Shown here one piece after another: positions 35,501 through 47,612 of a stretch of 64,000 nt of DNA. The number at the start of each line of letters is the position of its first letter. The stretch's first letter is position 1. A model generated the notes under the pieces. It saw only the letters and a program-made list of their open reading frames with translations, searched no databases and was not told the origin of the DNA. The position numbers and the translations under genes are program-made. This DNA is from Ambrosia x helenae (taxonomy: Eukaryota > Streptophyta > Magnoliopsida > Asterales > Asteraceae), in NCBI GenBank assembly GCA_030844895.1, contig CM061224.1, positions 75,214,567 to 75,278,566 on the forward strand, read 5' to 3'.

Positions 35501-36564
35501 CGACAAGCTCCGCTATTAGAATGTTATTTACTTTTAAATTCTATGTAATGACGCATTTTGATTGAAGTAATAAATTTTAGTATTAAAAATTGTTGCCTCT
35601 TGTAAGAGAATTTAGTTATCTAGTATATTTGAACGAGATTATTCATGACACTTGGATACATGCCTAGTTGAATATGAACTAATTGCTATATTGACACCTA
35701 GACCTATACAATTACAACTCACATACTATACTTGTTGCACATATAAACTTGCTTACATATACATATTATCAATTTGCAAATTATGTGTGAAACAATTGTT
35801 ACATTTAATCAACAACTGGTAGAGGATGAAGTACATGCTCAACAGTTGGTAAAGTTTCTAGAAACATACTCAACGATTGGTAGAGGCCATCATGCCTGCT
35901 CAACAGTCGGTAGAGCTTTTAATAACCTGCTCAACGACTGGTAGAGGCTATTGTATCTGCTCAACAATCGGTAGAGGTTCTTACTTACTGACTGGTAGAG
36001 GTCTTCTTGCCTCCTCAATAGTTGACTTATTTTTTATTCATTAAACATGCAATTTGATTCATTATACTCATTGATACAGAAAAACTTAGTAGCAAGGTTG
36101 TTGAGCATTATTATACATGTGTATTTGGTTGAGAGTCATAGAAGGATGAAAAACCCTAATGTAAGGTAAATTGGTGATTGTGGTCCGGAACGTAATCATG
36201 AATTTACAGGTACGTTAGGGTGGTGTGAAATTCTATTAGGGTTTTGGTAAGAAACCCAGTACGTTTTTGAAGTATCAGATGTGTGGTGGGTTTAGCTGCG
36301 GTACACCCTATATATAAACATTAATGATACGTCAAAAAAGAGACTGGGGGACGGATCATTAACAAACTCTAGTTATTTGACAGTCCATTTAACCTTGATG
36401 GTCATCTTGTGCATTCTTGAAACTTACAATTTAGTGCTCCATAGGACCCCTATCTCAGACCAATATTACTCAAAACCTTGATCATGTCGCTCTTAAACTT
36501 TTACCACAGACACCTTAGCCTGTACCAAATACCCGCACCTCTTTCCAATAGACTCTCCAACTCC
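35501..36564 (+). other. G1 internal region after gag
   Basis: Non-coding. It holds the CTCAACRAYYGGTAGAG repeat group (35813-36030) and a segment around GGTCCGGAACGTAATCATGA (36180-36230), both of which recur in T. A 62-codon frame at 36478-36666 runs into the LTR and is not a gene. Confidence 0.65.
35813..36030 (+). repeat. Short interspersed repeats in G1
   Basis: About seven imperfect copies of CTCAACRAYYGGTAGAG, spaced roughly 30-40 bp with variable filler. Three to four copies remain in each T unit (for example 49845-49952). Confidence 0.75.
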
Positions 36565-36599
36565 AACTTCGGGACGAAATTCCTAAAAGTAGGAGAGAC
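36565..36599 (+). promoter_or_regulatory. G1 pre-LTR hairpin and polypurine tract
   Basis: AACTTCG-GGA-CGAAATT (36565-36581; one mismatch in the 7-bp stem), then 18 nt containing AAAAGTAGGAGAG before the LTR. Confidence 0.8.
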
Positions 36600-39562
36600 T
36601 GTAACGTTCTGTATTTTTTATTTATTTTGTCATAATCATTATCTAATAAAATCCTATGAATCTTGACGTTTTAGCGTATTTTAAAATTTTCCATAACATT
36701 ATTTATCATATTATATTCATAATATTGTCCTTTGTAAAAAAATGCTTTAAAAATATTTGCTCAAGCCAGGACTTGAACCCGATGCCAGAGACCGGGTCAA
36801 ACACAACAACACAAGCACAAACCACTAGACCAGCCTAGTGTTGTGATTATTTTTAGGAAAATTTAATCTTATATGAACATAAAGCTCCTTGGTCAAAACT
36901 GAGAAGTCAACACCCATTTGCCTAAATCATTTGAATTCAAATTGACGCATCTAGGAGCTGTTTTTGGTAACAATTGCGAGTCATTCTTGGAAAACACATT
37001 CAACCTTGTCAATTCCAGCTAGCAATTACGTAAATCATTTCCACTTTTATGTAATTAGACGCGTATATATTAAAGGCTAGTCAAACTTTCCAATTCGTCA
37101 TGTAAACCCATAATACTATAAATTGAACCTTCAAATTGTGACTAAAGATGCTGAAAAACACATCCCTATCTCCAATTTCTGTTATTTCCTCGTTCATAAT
37201 CTGATTTGTTCGTGGTTTGACTTTTCTGTTGACCATCATAATCGAGCTCTAAAACTCTTTATAAGTATCAATTTATTACATGCTTTTAATCCTTGATTTG
37301 GTCCGATCAATAACCCTATGATTACTGGGGTTATTGGTTGTTGATTCGATCAATTAGAAAAACCAAGGTTCTTAGTTATTTATTTGGGAAGATGACTATG
37401 CCCAGTAATCGTTTATAATCACTTCAGTATCAAATAAAACAACCAATTGACCAATAGATCAGATGGTTGGGTGTCATGTGTTAACTGATTATGAACTAAT
37501 CCTAAGAAGCCTATACATTTAACTGAAACCAACTATTCTCGTTCTCACGGTCTAGACCAGTTGATCTAGGCTTGTGATTCTAGACATCGAACCGGCTAGA
37601 AGCCGGGTTTGATTCCTAGCAACTCCAAACATTTTTTTCTGTTTTCTAAAACTCTTTTCTTTTATATATTTGGAATATGTTTTAAAATGAATTTAAAATA
37701 CTAAATCTAATTTATAAATTTAACAAAATTTATTATATTTTATATAAATAATAAACTTTATTATACAATTTTTATTTTCACAAAGCATTTATTTAATATA
37801 TATAATATGTATTACAAGTTTATTCATATATAAATTAATAATTTTAGAAATATAACTAAACAGTTTTATAAAATTCCACAAAAATTATTTTAAACTTATA
37901 AACTAATGAACTTTTCAAAATAAATTTTATTTTCAGAAAAACATTTATTAATTTTTTTAATTAACTTATGCTATTTTAATCCTAATAAATTCATAATAAA
38001 TTCATTTTTCATCATTTTTGCACCAAAAGTTCACATAAATTATTTTCATTAAACTAGATCAGAAATATAGGGGAAAGATCTGGTACAAATAGTTTTTTTG
38101 GTAAGAACTGTGAGAATCAAAGGAGGGTATTTTATTTTTATTTTTTTTTTTCAAAATTTTTTTCCCATATTGTTAAACATGTATTATAGTATTGAAAACT
38201 AAAAAAAAAAAAAATTGGTGTAGAGTAATTACGTGTAGAGTAATTACATAATTACTCTAGTGTAAACTAATGTATTTACCTTAATGACGTAATTACACTA
38301 ATTTTTTTTTTAATTTTTTTGTATTATTCATCTAGAAAGAATGTTTAAGCACATGGGAAAAAAAAATTCTAAAAAAAAAAATAATTTTTTTTTTACCCCT
38401 TTGATTCTCATAGTTCTTACCAAAAAACTATTTGTATTTGATCTTTACTCCAGAAATATAATTTTATAACCTGAAATTAATGAATTTTAATATTTTTAAA
38501 TATTAATACCATGTTTTGACTACTAAATTATAATGTATTATATACACTTTAATTACGAAAATAAATTTATAACAATTATTTTCACACTATAATATTTTAG
38601 TACAACCACCCTTAATCAAGATTTTTCAAAACTTCTTTCTATTTATTTATTTTCTTAATTTCTTTACTTATTATTTAACTACTATTATTTTAAATTAACT
38701 ATTAAATGATCGTCAATCCCCAAATTAGGAACCAAAAATACTTTTAGACGAGAAAACTTAGACCTTTATGTTTTCCCAACACTTATTTTATTGCCTTGAA
38801 CATAGGGTGATACTTGGAAACATTTGGGCCCCATCTAGATTATCTCAAAGGATTCAATACTATTGTTAAGGTGAGTTTACATAGCCCCTTTTTACTATTT
38901 TACATTTTTGGGGTGAAACATGTTACATTCTCATATGCAATTCAACATAAGTGCCTATGTGTGATTTCTATGTTGCATTATGTCTTAAACAATACTTTGG
39001 TAAACACAATTAGACTCGCGTAATCATTAACTCTGTACAAGCCGACGATACACAATGATAGATCTATTGGATTGATAACCCCACCCGGATACGTGTGCCC
39101 CGGATATGGGTAGCGTGGGTGATTGTTATCGATCACATAACACAAACGAGTGAACCGTATGCGTATGGGATGGACCACGATAAACATGTCACAAGGGTTG
39201 ATTATACAAACTCTTTACCTAGTAGCTTGTTTTCACATATGGACTAGATTTTCCATGACACCATAATTGTACAAGTTTTATGCTCATGATACAATATTAA
39301 AAGCTATGTAATTCTCACCAACTTTTGTTGACCCACAATATTTTCCAACTTAACATGTTTCAGGTTATAGTGTTGCTTGGAGATTAGAGTTCATGCTTGA
39401 AGACTTATATTTAGTGTTTCTCATTTGATGTACAAATTATTTTTAGAACAATTGTATGTAATTCATTTAATTGATTATTGAAACTTATTATTTACCATGA
39501 GCTACTGAACAATCATTAATACGTGACATCCCGATGTTTCCGCCATCGGTTGGGGTGTTACA
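36600..39562 (+). repeat. G1 3' LTR
   Basis: 2963 bp including the 382-bp MITE and one duplicate of its target. TG...CA ends; TATA box TATAAAT at 37117-37123; tRNA-like modules near 36761-36845, 37455 (half) and 37550-37620; candidate intron donor near 38871. Confidence 0.92.
38070..38451. mobile_element. Mutator-like MITE in the G1 3' LTR
   Basis: The 382-bp element has ~58-bp terminal inverted repeats (left from GGGGAAAGATC, right from complement GGAGTAAAGATC; both include GGTAAGAACTRTGAGAATCA). It is flanked by a perfect 9-bp duplication AGAAATATA (38061-38069 and 38452-38460). The G1 5' LTR has the empty site near 25712. Nine-base duplications and long TIRs are the mark of Mutator-type elements. 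It has no coding capacity. Confidence 0.88.
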
Positions 39563-40147
39563 ATTATATATTATATACTTAATTGAAACTCGTAATTAAT
39601 TGTTCGCTGCTGCTGGGCATAAAACACACACGGTGTTTTATGCAAAATTAATTAACATATACCACAAATATGCAACATCACTACCGCTATTAACTAGCGC
39701 GAACACATAAAACATACACGGTGGGAACTAATACTCATTTGGTCAAATCATTAAGAAGTGACCATTGCTATAAGGGCTCATTTGGTCAAATCATTTGGTC
39801 TCTCACATACTTACCCCAATGGGTTTTGTCTTCCACATAGCAGCTTGCTATCTCATTAGGAAAACGACATAAGCAACATATACACACAAAAGTCTCAAAA
39901 CACATAAACTCCCAAAAACGACTAACCTATTACCCTTGTCAGTATACATGTCTCATTACATCTATGAACTCATCCACATATTCAGACCTACGTTATCATA
40001 TCTACATCTTAACTCATACGTATTCACTCCCTAGTGAGAAACTAACAACCTAAATTTTTAACCCATCACCTTCCAGGTTTAACAACATGATACTTATCTT
40101 GTAATCTAAGAATCGACCCAAACAATTCATGCAAAAAACACCGACCC
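39563..40147. other. Older sequence between G1 and G2
   Basis: 585 bp without genes. A perfect 11-bp inverted repeat (GCATAAAACAC, loop ACACG, 39617-39643) is the only clear structure. G2 inserted at its right end (target GACCC, 40143-40147), so it continues at 61593. Confidence 0.5.
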
Positions 40148-40319
40148 TGTAACATTTCGCATTGAATTCTTTGTACGTTACGGCTATTATTAATAAAACA
40201 TCGAATTTTTATCATTATGGTGCCTTTTAAAAATATTTCGTGACGCATTTGGACTCTTAGAACTATACTATGATTTTATATTATTATTAATGTGGGTAAT
40301 TATTTGTTAAAAAAAATAT

Positions 40320-40400
40320 GCCTGGGCCGGGATTCGAACCCGTGCCCTAGGCCGGGTCACACAAGGACACACACAACCAAACCAACTGGGCTACACCACA
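40320..40400 (-). promoter_or_regulatory. tRNA-like A/B-box module 1 in G2 LTR
   Basis: On the minus strand: A-box-like TAGCCCAGTTGGTTTGG and perfect B box GGTTCGAATCC (complement of 40330-40340), about 40 nt apart. This is the best Pol III-like match in the window; the 3' LTR copy is near 59121-59202. It ends ...CCCGGCCCAGGC, without a terminator-like T run directly after. Confidence 0.6.
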
Positions 40401-40453
40401 TATCTGTCTATTATTCCACGCGTTTTATATATATGACGTGCTTAGAATCTTAA

Positions 40454-40476
40454 CAGTTGACTTAGAAAGTCAACTG
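40454..40476. promoter_or_regulatory. Inverted W-box pair in G2 LTR
   Basis: Perfect inverted repeat CAGTTGACTT, loop AGA, AAGTCAACTG, containing two TTGACT W-box cores head to head, ~195 bp upstream of the TATA box. Repeated at 59255-59277 in the 3' LTR. W-boxes bind WRKY factors; activity here is inferred. Confidence 0.6.
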
Positions 40477-41010
40477 CAATGACAATCTTCCGAAATTAGC
40501 TTATCTAAACGCGTTTTAATCCCTGATATGGTAAGATTCGTGATTGGTTGACTGACTCGCGTCTTATACACGCCAATTAGCTGTTATGACATACCATAAT
40601 TGTATCAATCATCGCGTCATTGTTTTTAAACGAGTCAATCATTACCAATTAGAACACCCGAACACCTCACTATAAATTGAACCCTCACTTTGCGTCTACA
40701 CTCGCCAAATACTCTTTCCCCTCTCAAAATTTCTGTTAAAACACCCTTTCAAGCTTCAATTGCTCGCAAGTTTGACTTTCAGTTTGACCGCTCATAATCA
40801 CGTGAAAACAGTTTGTATGTCTTAATGTTTTTGTATGGTTTTGTTCATCGGCCCCTTAACAACAATAACCCCATGTTTAATCGGGTTATTGTTCGTCAAT
40901 CTTGCTTATTGTAAAACCTAGGGCTCGACTTTGTTGATTTGGGGATATTTGTTCTGCAGACTTTGATATATAATTTATACAGAATCAATTTCATCACCAA
41001 CTGATCAACA

Positions 41011-41073
41011 GATCAGTTGGTGTGACTCTTGTGCTTAAAACGCGAACCGGCCTGATGGCCCGGGTTCGAGTCC
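41011..41073 (+). promoter_or_regulatory. tRNA-like A/B-box module 2 in G2 LTR
   Basis: A-box-like GATCAGTTGGTGTG (from 41011) and B box GGTTCGAGTCC (41063-41073). Same place relative to the TATA box as G1 module 2. Confidence 0.5.
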
Positions 41074-41167
41074 CTTGTCATGCGTCCTTTTCTTTTTCTT
41101 TAAAACGATTATAAATCAGTTTCAAGTATAACTATATAATTATTTCAAACCAAGATAAATCATTCTC

Positions 41168-41242
41168 AGGGTCTAGACCAGATGGTCTAGGCTTGTGATT
41201 TGAAGACTCTGACCCGGGTTTTACGCGGGTTCGAGCCTCACC
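41168..41242 (+). promoter_or_regulatory. tRNA-like A/B-box module 3 in G2 LTR
   Basis: A-box-like AGATGGTCTAGG (41180-41191) and B-box-like GGTTCGAGCCT (41228-41238), followed by a T run (41250-41261) that could act as a Pol III terminator. Confidence 0.5.
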
Positions 41243-42070
41243 ATGTGCAAACCTTTTTTTTTAAACCTTTATACTTATACATTCATTTTATTTTTAAAAA
41301 TAGTTTTAAAAATACTAAAAAATGCTTTATAAATTCTACAACATTTATTTTATGTTATGCAAATGATAAACTTTGTTGTCCAATTTTTAGTTTTCCAAAA
41401 ATTAATTATTTATTATATATAATAAATATTTGAAATTTATTCCATTATAATTATAAAATTCTATAAAAATATCAAAACGATTTTATAAATTTCCACAAAA
41501 AATTATTCTGAAGTTATAAAACAATAAACATTCCAGAAATGATTTTTATTTTCGGAAAATCAATTATTTAATATTTTTAATTAATTTTTGTTATTTTTAA
41601 TCATAAATAAATCATAATAAATTCATTTTTCAATATTTTTGCACCAAAATTTTATATAAATTATTTATTTCCATTTAGAACATAAATACAAATTTTAATT
41701 TAAAAATTCTTTAATTTTAATATTTTTAGATATTAAAGTTATATCTTGGCAAAATAGAAATAAATAGATTAAATATTCTATTTTTAAGAAAATAATTTTA
41801 TAAAAATTATTTTCATTCTTAAAACCTATTAATGTGACCATCTTTAATCTAAAGTCTACAAAAAGACTTTTGTTTATTTATTTATCAAATTTCTCTTATT
41901 TATTAAACAATCTAATAATCAAACGAGTACTTATCCCCAAATTCGAAACCCTAGAAAATATTTGTAGACTAGAAATACTTAGACATATTTATTACCTTAA
42001 TTATAGGGTAATACTTGGCATCATTGGGCTACACTTATTCTATTTTCACGAGACTTAACATTTTGCTAAG

Positions 42071-42553
42071 GTGAGTTTTACATAGCCCCTTTTCTGTTTC
42101 ACTATTTTTGGGGTGAAACATGTTACAACATTCTATATACAATTCAATCATAAAGTGTCTATGTATTTTTCTATGTTGCATTATGTCTTAAACATGACTA
42201 GGGTAAGCACAATATTCTAGCATAATCATTAACATTGATTAGCCGACGGTATACAATGATAGATCTATTGGACTGACAATGCCACCCGGATATGTGTACC
42301 TCCTACATAGGTAGCGTGGGTGATTGTTATCGCATAACATAATCGAGTGAACCATGAGCGTATGGGATGGACCACAATATTCTAGTCACAAGGGTTGATT
42401 ATGGACTCGATTTACCTGCTAGTATGTTTTCACATATGGACTAGACTTGCCATGACACTTGAATTGTACAAGCTTTATTCGATTATCAAAACCTATGTAA
42501 TTCTCACCAACTTTTGTTGACCCAAAAATATTTTCAAAATTAACATGTTTCAG
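42071..42553 (+). other. Candidate LTR leader intron of G2
   Basis: Donor AAG|GTGAGT (42068-42076) matches the plant consensus fully; acceptor ACATGTTTCAG|GT at 42553. Length 483 bp. Same sites in the 3' LTR near 60868 and 61351. Confidence 0.5.
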
Positions 42554-42792
42554 GTAACAATGAAGCTAAGGCTTAGAGTTCGCATGAGGAAATACTATGA
42601 AGTTATTTGAAGTTATTTGAAGTAATTTGCTTTATTTGATATTATGTATTTGGGATTTTTAGACATCATTTCATTTGGATATTTATGTTATGAATAAATT
42701 ATTTGAAATTTCAATATATACCATGTGCTACTGAAACAATCATCAATACGTGACATCCCGATGTTTCCGCCATCGGTTGAGGTGTTACAGAT

Positions 42793-42804
42793 TGGTATCA
42801 GAGC
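42793..42804 (+). promoter_or_regulatory. G2 primer-binding site (tRNA-iMet)
   Basis: TGGTATCAGAGC 3 nt after the LTR. Confidence 0.94.
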
Positions 42805-43094
42805 CTTGATTATAGGGAATTAGGTTATTAGAAAAATAATCTAGACTATAACCTTAGGGATTTAAAACAGTACTTGCTTCTCTTACTTGTAACCCTCATT
42901 GCTTCCTTAATCTTATTCCTATCCTACACCTTATACAACCCTAAGCCTTTACAAGTTGACTGCTCTTATTCGTCTGCTGCAATCCTGATCCACCATTAGA
43001 TTAATAGGACAAAAATCCTCAGGTTTAGCCTGAACCACCTTGAGATCTCGTCGAAGTTCTAGATTTTAATAACGAACACGTGCAATCTGGAAGG

Positions 43095-43202
43095 GTGAAC
43101 GCCTGTATTCTGAGTCTTCTGTCTAGGCTGGCATTGCGCATATATCCCAATAAGACGAGGGACCCGGATGCCTACCTGGGAATTCTCGGGATGAGTGTTC
43201 AC
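43095..43202 (+). ncRNA. Conserved leader block of G2
   Basis: Counterpart of 34001-34109, bounded by GTGAAC and GTTCAC. Between the ends it shares GCATTGCGCATATATCCC and GACGAGGGACCCGGATGCC with G1 and T. Confidence 0.4.
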
Positions 43203-43347
43203 TTATAGGCTAAAGCATGTCTTCACTATGTTATTAGAATTTAGAATCTTTGATAAGTCAACGTTTTCGTTTATTCGTTTTAATTAATGAATAAATGATT
43301 ACATTCCTTATATTACCTCATTCATTTCATTGTGTCTCATACAGATC

Positions 43348-45320
43348 ATGCCTCCACATCGCAGCACTCGCAATAACAGTGGTGGGAATCATGAGGAAGG
43401 AAGCAGCAACCACAACCATAACCACGACACTAACCACAATAATGGAGGTGATGCCCAACTGGCTGCGATCATTTCTCATCAAATGGCACAACAGATCGCA
43501 ACTCTGGTTCCTAACTTACTGGCCCAAGTCATCCAAATGAATGGAAACGGCAATGGAAACGGAAACGTCAATGGAAATGGAAACGGCAATGGAAACGGCA
43601 ATGGAAACCACAATGGGAACGGGAATGGAAACGGGAATGGTCTCCCAGCCTGCACTCTCAAACACTTTAATACCTGTAATCCCCCTAAGTTCAGTGGAGA
43701 TGGAGCTACTGGTCTCCTACAATGGTTCGAGGGTATTGAGAGTACCTTCATTAACAGTGAGTGTCCCGATAACTTTAAGGTCCGTTATGCCATGAGTGTT
43801 CTTCACAAACGAGCACTCACTTGGTGGAATGAGGAAAAGCGCACCCGCGAAGCTGAAGTTGCACTTGCTATGACCTGGGATCAAGTCAAGGAGATAATGA
43901 AAGCCGAGTTTTGTCCCCGTAACGAGGTTAAGAAATTGGAGGATGAGTTCCACACCCTTGCTCAGGATAGTGGGGAAAACTTTGCTTATAATACCCGCTT
44001 CCACGAGCTCAGTTTGTTGTTGCCCCATAAGGTCACTCCCCTGTCTGTAGCCATCGAGAAGTATATCGGTGGTCTACCTATGCAAATTCAGGACACGGTA
44101 TGGGGAAGGATACCTGCTACCTTGGAAGAAGCCAAACGTTTAGCGGCTACACTGACTGATAATCACGTGAAGAATGGTACTCTGTTTCGCAAAGGTGCTA
44201 AGAAAGATGTGAACAAAGCTACACCAGAGCCGGCTAAGGAGATTAAGACTGAGCACTCTGTTAACAAGAAACGTAAGGCCAAAAACTTTACAGTGGTTGC
44301 CACCCCTGCACCCAATAAGAAGCCATACACCGGACCTCACCCCTTGTGCAACACTTGCAAATACCATCATCCAGCTCAGGTGCCATGTCGTTTTTGCACT
44401 AATTGTCAAAGGTATGGTCACCTTGTGAATATCTGTCGAGCTCCTCCTGCTAATGGCCCTGCTGCCCAAAATAACCCAGCCAGAAATGCCCCAGCTCCCA
44501 ACCAACAAAACAACAGGCCTGCTCGTGGTCAGTGCTACGAGTGTGGCAGCCCAGACCACTATATCAATGCCTGCCCCAATCGTAACCAGAACCAAAACCG
44601 CAATCAAAACCAGAACCGCAACCAAAACCAAGGTGCTCGAGGTCGCGCATACAACCTCAACGCTAATCAGGCCCGCGATAACAACGAGGTGGTTAATGGT
44701 ACGTTTCTCGTTAATAACCACTATGCTTCTATATTATTTGATTCGGGTGCTGATAAGTCATTTGTATCACTAAAGTTTGAACCCTTACATAACTTACCCC
44801 AAACTAACCTAGAGGAACCCTTAGTGGTAGAGGTAGCTAATGGGAAGTCTATCTCGATCGATTCTGTTATTCGTAACTGTGTGTTGAACCTCGATGAACA
44901 TACTTTCTCTATCGATCTCATTCCTATGCATCTTGGTAGCTTTGATGTCATAGTAGGCATGGATTGGTTGTCAACCCATCGTGCTGAAATCCTATGCTTT
45001 GAGAAAGTTATTCGCATTCCTCTCGAATCTGGTGATATTTTGAAGATCTATGGTGAAAAGCCTTGTGGTGAGCTTAAACTCATGTCTTGTACTACTGCTA
45101 AAAAATACTTACGAAAGGGGTATATGGCTTTCTTGGCTAACGTGATAGAAAAGAAAGACAAGGGCAAAAGTATCCAAGACATCCCAATCATTCGGGACTA
45201 TCCTGAAGTCTTTCCAGAGGATTTACCTGGTTTGCCTCCTGCTCGACAAGTTGAATTTAGGATCGACCTTGTTCCTGGTGCAAATCCTGTTGCCAAAGCT
45301 CCTTATCGTCTTGCACCCTT
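43348..45320 (+). pseudogene. G2 gag and protease (start of pol)
   Basis: ATG at 43348 (MPPHRSTRNNSGG) is preferred over the one six codons upstream because it matches the G1 start. After an Asn/Gly repeat (43541-43640) comes the gypsy gag core (CTLKHFNTCNPPKFSGDGA; LTWWNEEKRTREAEV; PRNEVKKLEDEFHTLAQDSG), then zinc knuckles CTNCQRYGHLVNIC and CYECGSPDHYINAC and an Asn/Gln repeat. The protease active site is ILFDSGADKSFVS, about residue 465, with the flap-like VIVGMDWLSTH. The frame runs on into the start of RT (PEDLPGLPPARQVEFRIDL) and is then broken by a one-base frameshift near 45320; the frame after it is closed by 45666. Confidence 0.93.
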
Positions 45321-45323
45321 GAG

Positions 45324-45974
45324 ATGCAAGAACTTGCCAGTCAACTACAGGAACTTTCTGATAAAGGTTTCATTCGCCCCAGTTCTTCTCCATGGGGAGC
45401 CCCTGTATTGTTCGTCAAGAAGAAAGATGGATCTCTCAGGATGTGTATCGACTATCGTGAACTCAAAAAACTTACCATCAAGAATCGTTATCCCTTGCCT
45501 AGGATTGACGATCTCTTCGATCAACTTCAAGGAGCAACCCATTTCTCGAAGATTGATCTTCGTTCTGGTTATCATCAGCTTAGAGTTCACGAAGAAGACA
45601 TTCCCAAGACAGCCTTTCGTACACGTTATGGTCATTATGAATTCATGGTCATGCCATTTGGATTGACCAATGCTCCTACAGTGTTTATGGATCTAATGAA
45701 TCGGGTTTGTAGACCCTACCTTGAAAAATTCGTGATCGTCTTCATTGACGACATCTTAATTTACTCAAAATCAAAATCCGATCACGAACAACATCTTCAT
45801 TCAATCTTGGGTCTCCTAAAGAAAGAACAACTGTATGCCAAGTTCTCGAAATGCGAATTTTGGCTTAAGGAAGTTCAGTTTTTAGGACACGTCATCAATA
45901 AGAACGGAATTCATGTTCATCCCGCGAAGATCGATGCTGTCAAAGATTGGAGTGTTCCTAAAACTCCAACATAA
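45324..45974 (+). pseudogene. G2 reverse transcriptase
   Basis: After the frameshift the RT continues: FIRPSSSPWGAPVLFVKKKD, CIDYRELKKLT, IDLRSGYHQL, and the active-site VFIDDILIYS (Phe-Ile-Asp-Asp, normal for gypsy). A TAA at 45972-45974 interrupts just before the conserved RSFLGLAGYYRRF segment, which goes on in the same frame. Confidence 0.94.
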
Positions 45975-46406
45975 GTCCGATCTTTCCTTGGTTTGGCCGG
46001 TTATTATCGTCGATTCATTGCCCACTTCTCCAAGATCGCTGTTCTACTCACTGCCTTAACTCATAAGGGTAAACCTTATGAGTGGGGACCAAAACAAGAG
46101 GAAGCATTTGAGACCCTTAAGCTGAAACTCTGTGAAGCTCCTATCCTGTCTCTACCTGATGATAATGATGACTTCGTGGTCTATTGTGACGCATCAAACC
46201 AAGGTCTTGGTTGTGTTCTCATGCAACGAGGCAAGGTTATTGCTTATGCGTCTAGACAACTCAAAACCCACGAAAACAATTATACCACCCACGATCTTGA
46301 ATTGGGCGCTGTCGTCTTTGCTCTTAAGATTTGGAGACACTATCTTTATGGAACCAAATGTGTGGTCTTCACGGATCACAAAAGTCTCCAACATGTCTTC
46401 GACTAG
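45975..46406 (+). pseudogene. G2 RT connection and RNase H
   Basis: RSFLGLAGYYRRFIAHFSKI, then the RNase H core with VVYCDASNQGLGCVL, ASRQLKTHENNYTTHDLELG and VVFTDHKSLQH. A TAG at 46404-46406 interrupts it within a motif that continues in frame after the stop. Confidence 0.93.
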
Positions 46407-47612
46407 AAAAATCTCAACATGAGGCAACGACGTTGGGTTGAGTTACTTAACGACTATGATTGCGAGATTCGCTACCATCCTGGCAAAGAGAATGTTGTGG
46501 CTGACGCACTCAGTCGTAAGGAGCGTATCAAACTTCATTGTGCGAGAGTTCGTATTGATCTTCAGGATCGTATCCTCCAGGCTCAACATACTTCAGTCAC
46601 CCAAGGTAACATGTACGAGGAAATGTCTTGTGGTGCTGAGACTCAACTTGAAACCAAACCTGATGGTCTACTTTATTTTCTCAATCGACTCTGGATTCCT
46701 GATCGTGATGATCTTCGTACTTTCCTTATGAACGAGGCTCATAAGTCTCGTTATTCTATTCATCCCGGAGCTGATAAGATGTACCAAGATCTTCGTTATT
46801 TGTATTGGTGGCTTGGTATGAAGAAAGATATCGCTCTTTTCGTTGCAAAATGCCTTACTTGTTCAAAGGTCAAGACTGAACATCAACGACCATCTGGTAT
46901 GCTTGAACAACCAGAAATTCCTGTATGGAAATGGGAGAGCATAGCAATGGACTTCATCACTAAACTCCCTCGTACACCCAAAGGTTTTGACAGCATTTGG
47001 GTAATCGTTGACTGTTTGACCAAGTCAGCCCATTTCTTACCTATTCGTGAGAAATATTCTGTGGAAAGGTTAGCGAAGATGTACGTGAGTGAAATTGTAT
47101 GTCGCCATGGTATACCTTTGGACATTATCTCTGATCGTGATGGTCGTTTCACCTCTCACTTTTGGGATTCTTTACAAGACGCTTTGGGTACCAAGCTAAA
47201 CCTGAGTACTGCTTATCACCCTCAAACAGATGATCAGACTGAACGGACCATCCAGACACTTGAGGATATGCTCAGGGCTTGTGTCATCGATTTTGGTGGC
47301 GCATGGGATTCTCATCTTCCCTTGGTCGAGTTTTCATTCAACAACAGTTATCATGCCAGCATTAGCATGGCTCTTTTCGAGGCACTCTATGGTCGTAAGT
47401 GTCGTTCACCTGTCTGTTGGACTGAGGTTGGTGAAGCCCAGATCACTGGACCTGAACTGATCCAGGAAACCACAGATAAAATCCAACTCATTCAGGATAA
47501 TCTTCTCAAGGCTAGAAGTCGACAGAAGAGCTATGCTGATAAACGTCGTAAGCCCTTGGAATTTCAAGTCGGGGACCTTGTACTTCTTAAGGTATCTCCT
47601 TGGAAGGAGTAA
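46407..47612 (+). pseudogene. G2 RNase H end and integrase
   Basis: Starts with MRQRRWVELLNDYDCEIRYH and NVVADALSRK, then the integrase zinc-binding region (HPGADKMYQDLR; CLTCSKVKTEHQ) and the catalytic core (AMDFITKLPRT; IISDRDGRFTSHFW; TAYHPQTDDQTERTIQTLED, keeping D, D and E). A one-base frameshift near 47606 ends the frame at WKE-stop. Confidence 0.94.

Larger units (their letters stand above)
11865..39562 (+). mobile_element. G1: gag-only Ty3/gypsy-type retrotransposon, split by nested insertions
   Basis: The 3' LTR (36600-39562) matches three separated blocks on the left: 11865-12375, 24697-26105 and 32995-33720. Removing the copia element and N2 restores one 5' LTR. A PBS follows at 33724-33735, a damaged gag at 34279-35500, and a hairpin plus purine tract before 36600; pol is absent. 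The first two bases of the 5' LTR look mutated (TT for TG). The flanks ATTTT (11860-11864) and ATTAT (39563-39567) agree in four of five bases, consistent with an eroded target-site duplication. The layout fits the TR-GAG class, elements that keep gag and borrow pol. Confidence 0.85.
40148..42789 (+). repeat. G2 5' LTR
   Basis: 2642 bp. W-box palindrome at 40454-40476, TATA box TATAAAT at 40671-40677, three tRNA-like modules, a long AT-rich region (41240-41960) and a candidate intron 42071-42553. A few percent diverged from the 3' LTR by eye. Confidence 0.94.

Noticed and set aside
35813..36030. CRISPR-like repeat-spacer pattern
   Set aside because: Plant nuclear retrotransposon context, degenerate short repeats, variable spacing and no cas genes.
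39617..39643. Second Helitron end at a perfect hairpin
   Set aside because: No CTRR follows within 15 nt.
40320..41242. tRNA genes in the G2 LTR
   Set aside because: A and B boxes are present, but I could not fold a proper cloverleaf with acceptor stem and anticodon loop; they are called tRNA-like modules only.
43479..44721. Long minus-strand frames over G2 gag
   Set aside because: Shadows of the gag-protease frame; no independent motif.
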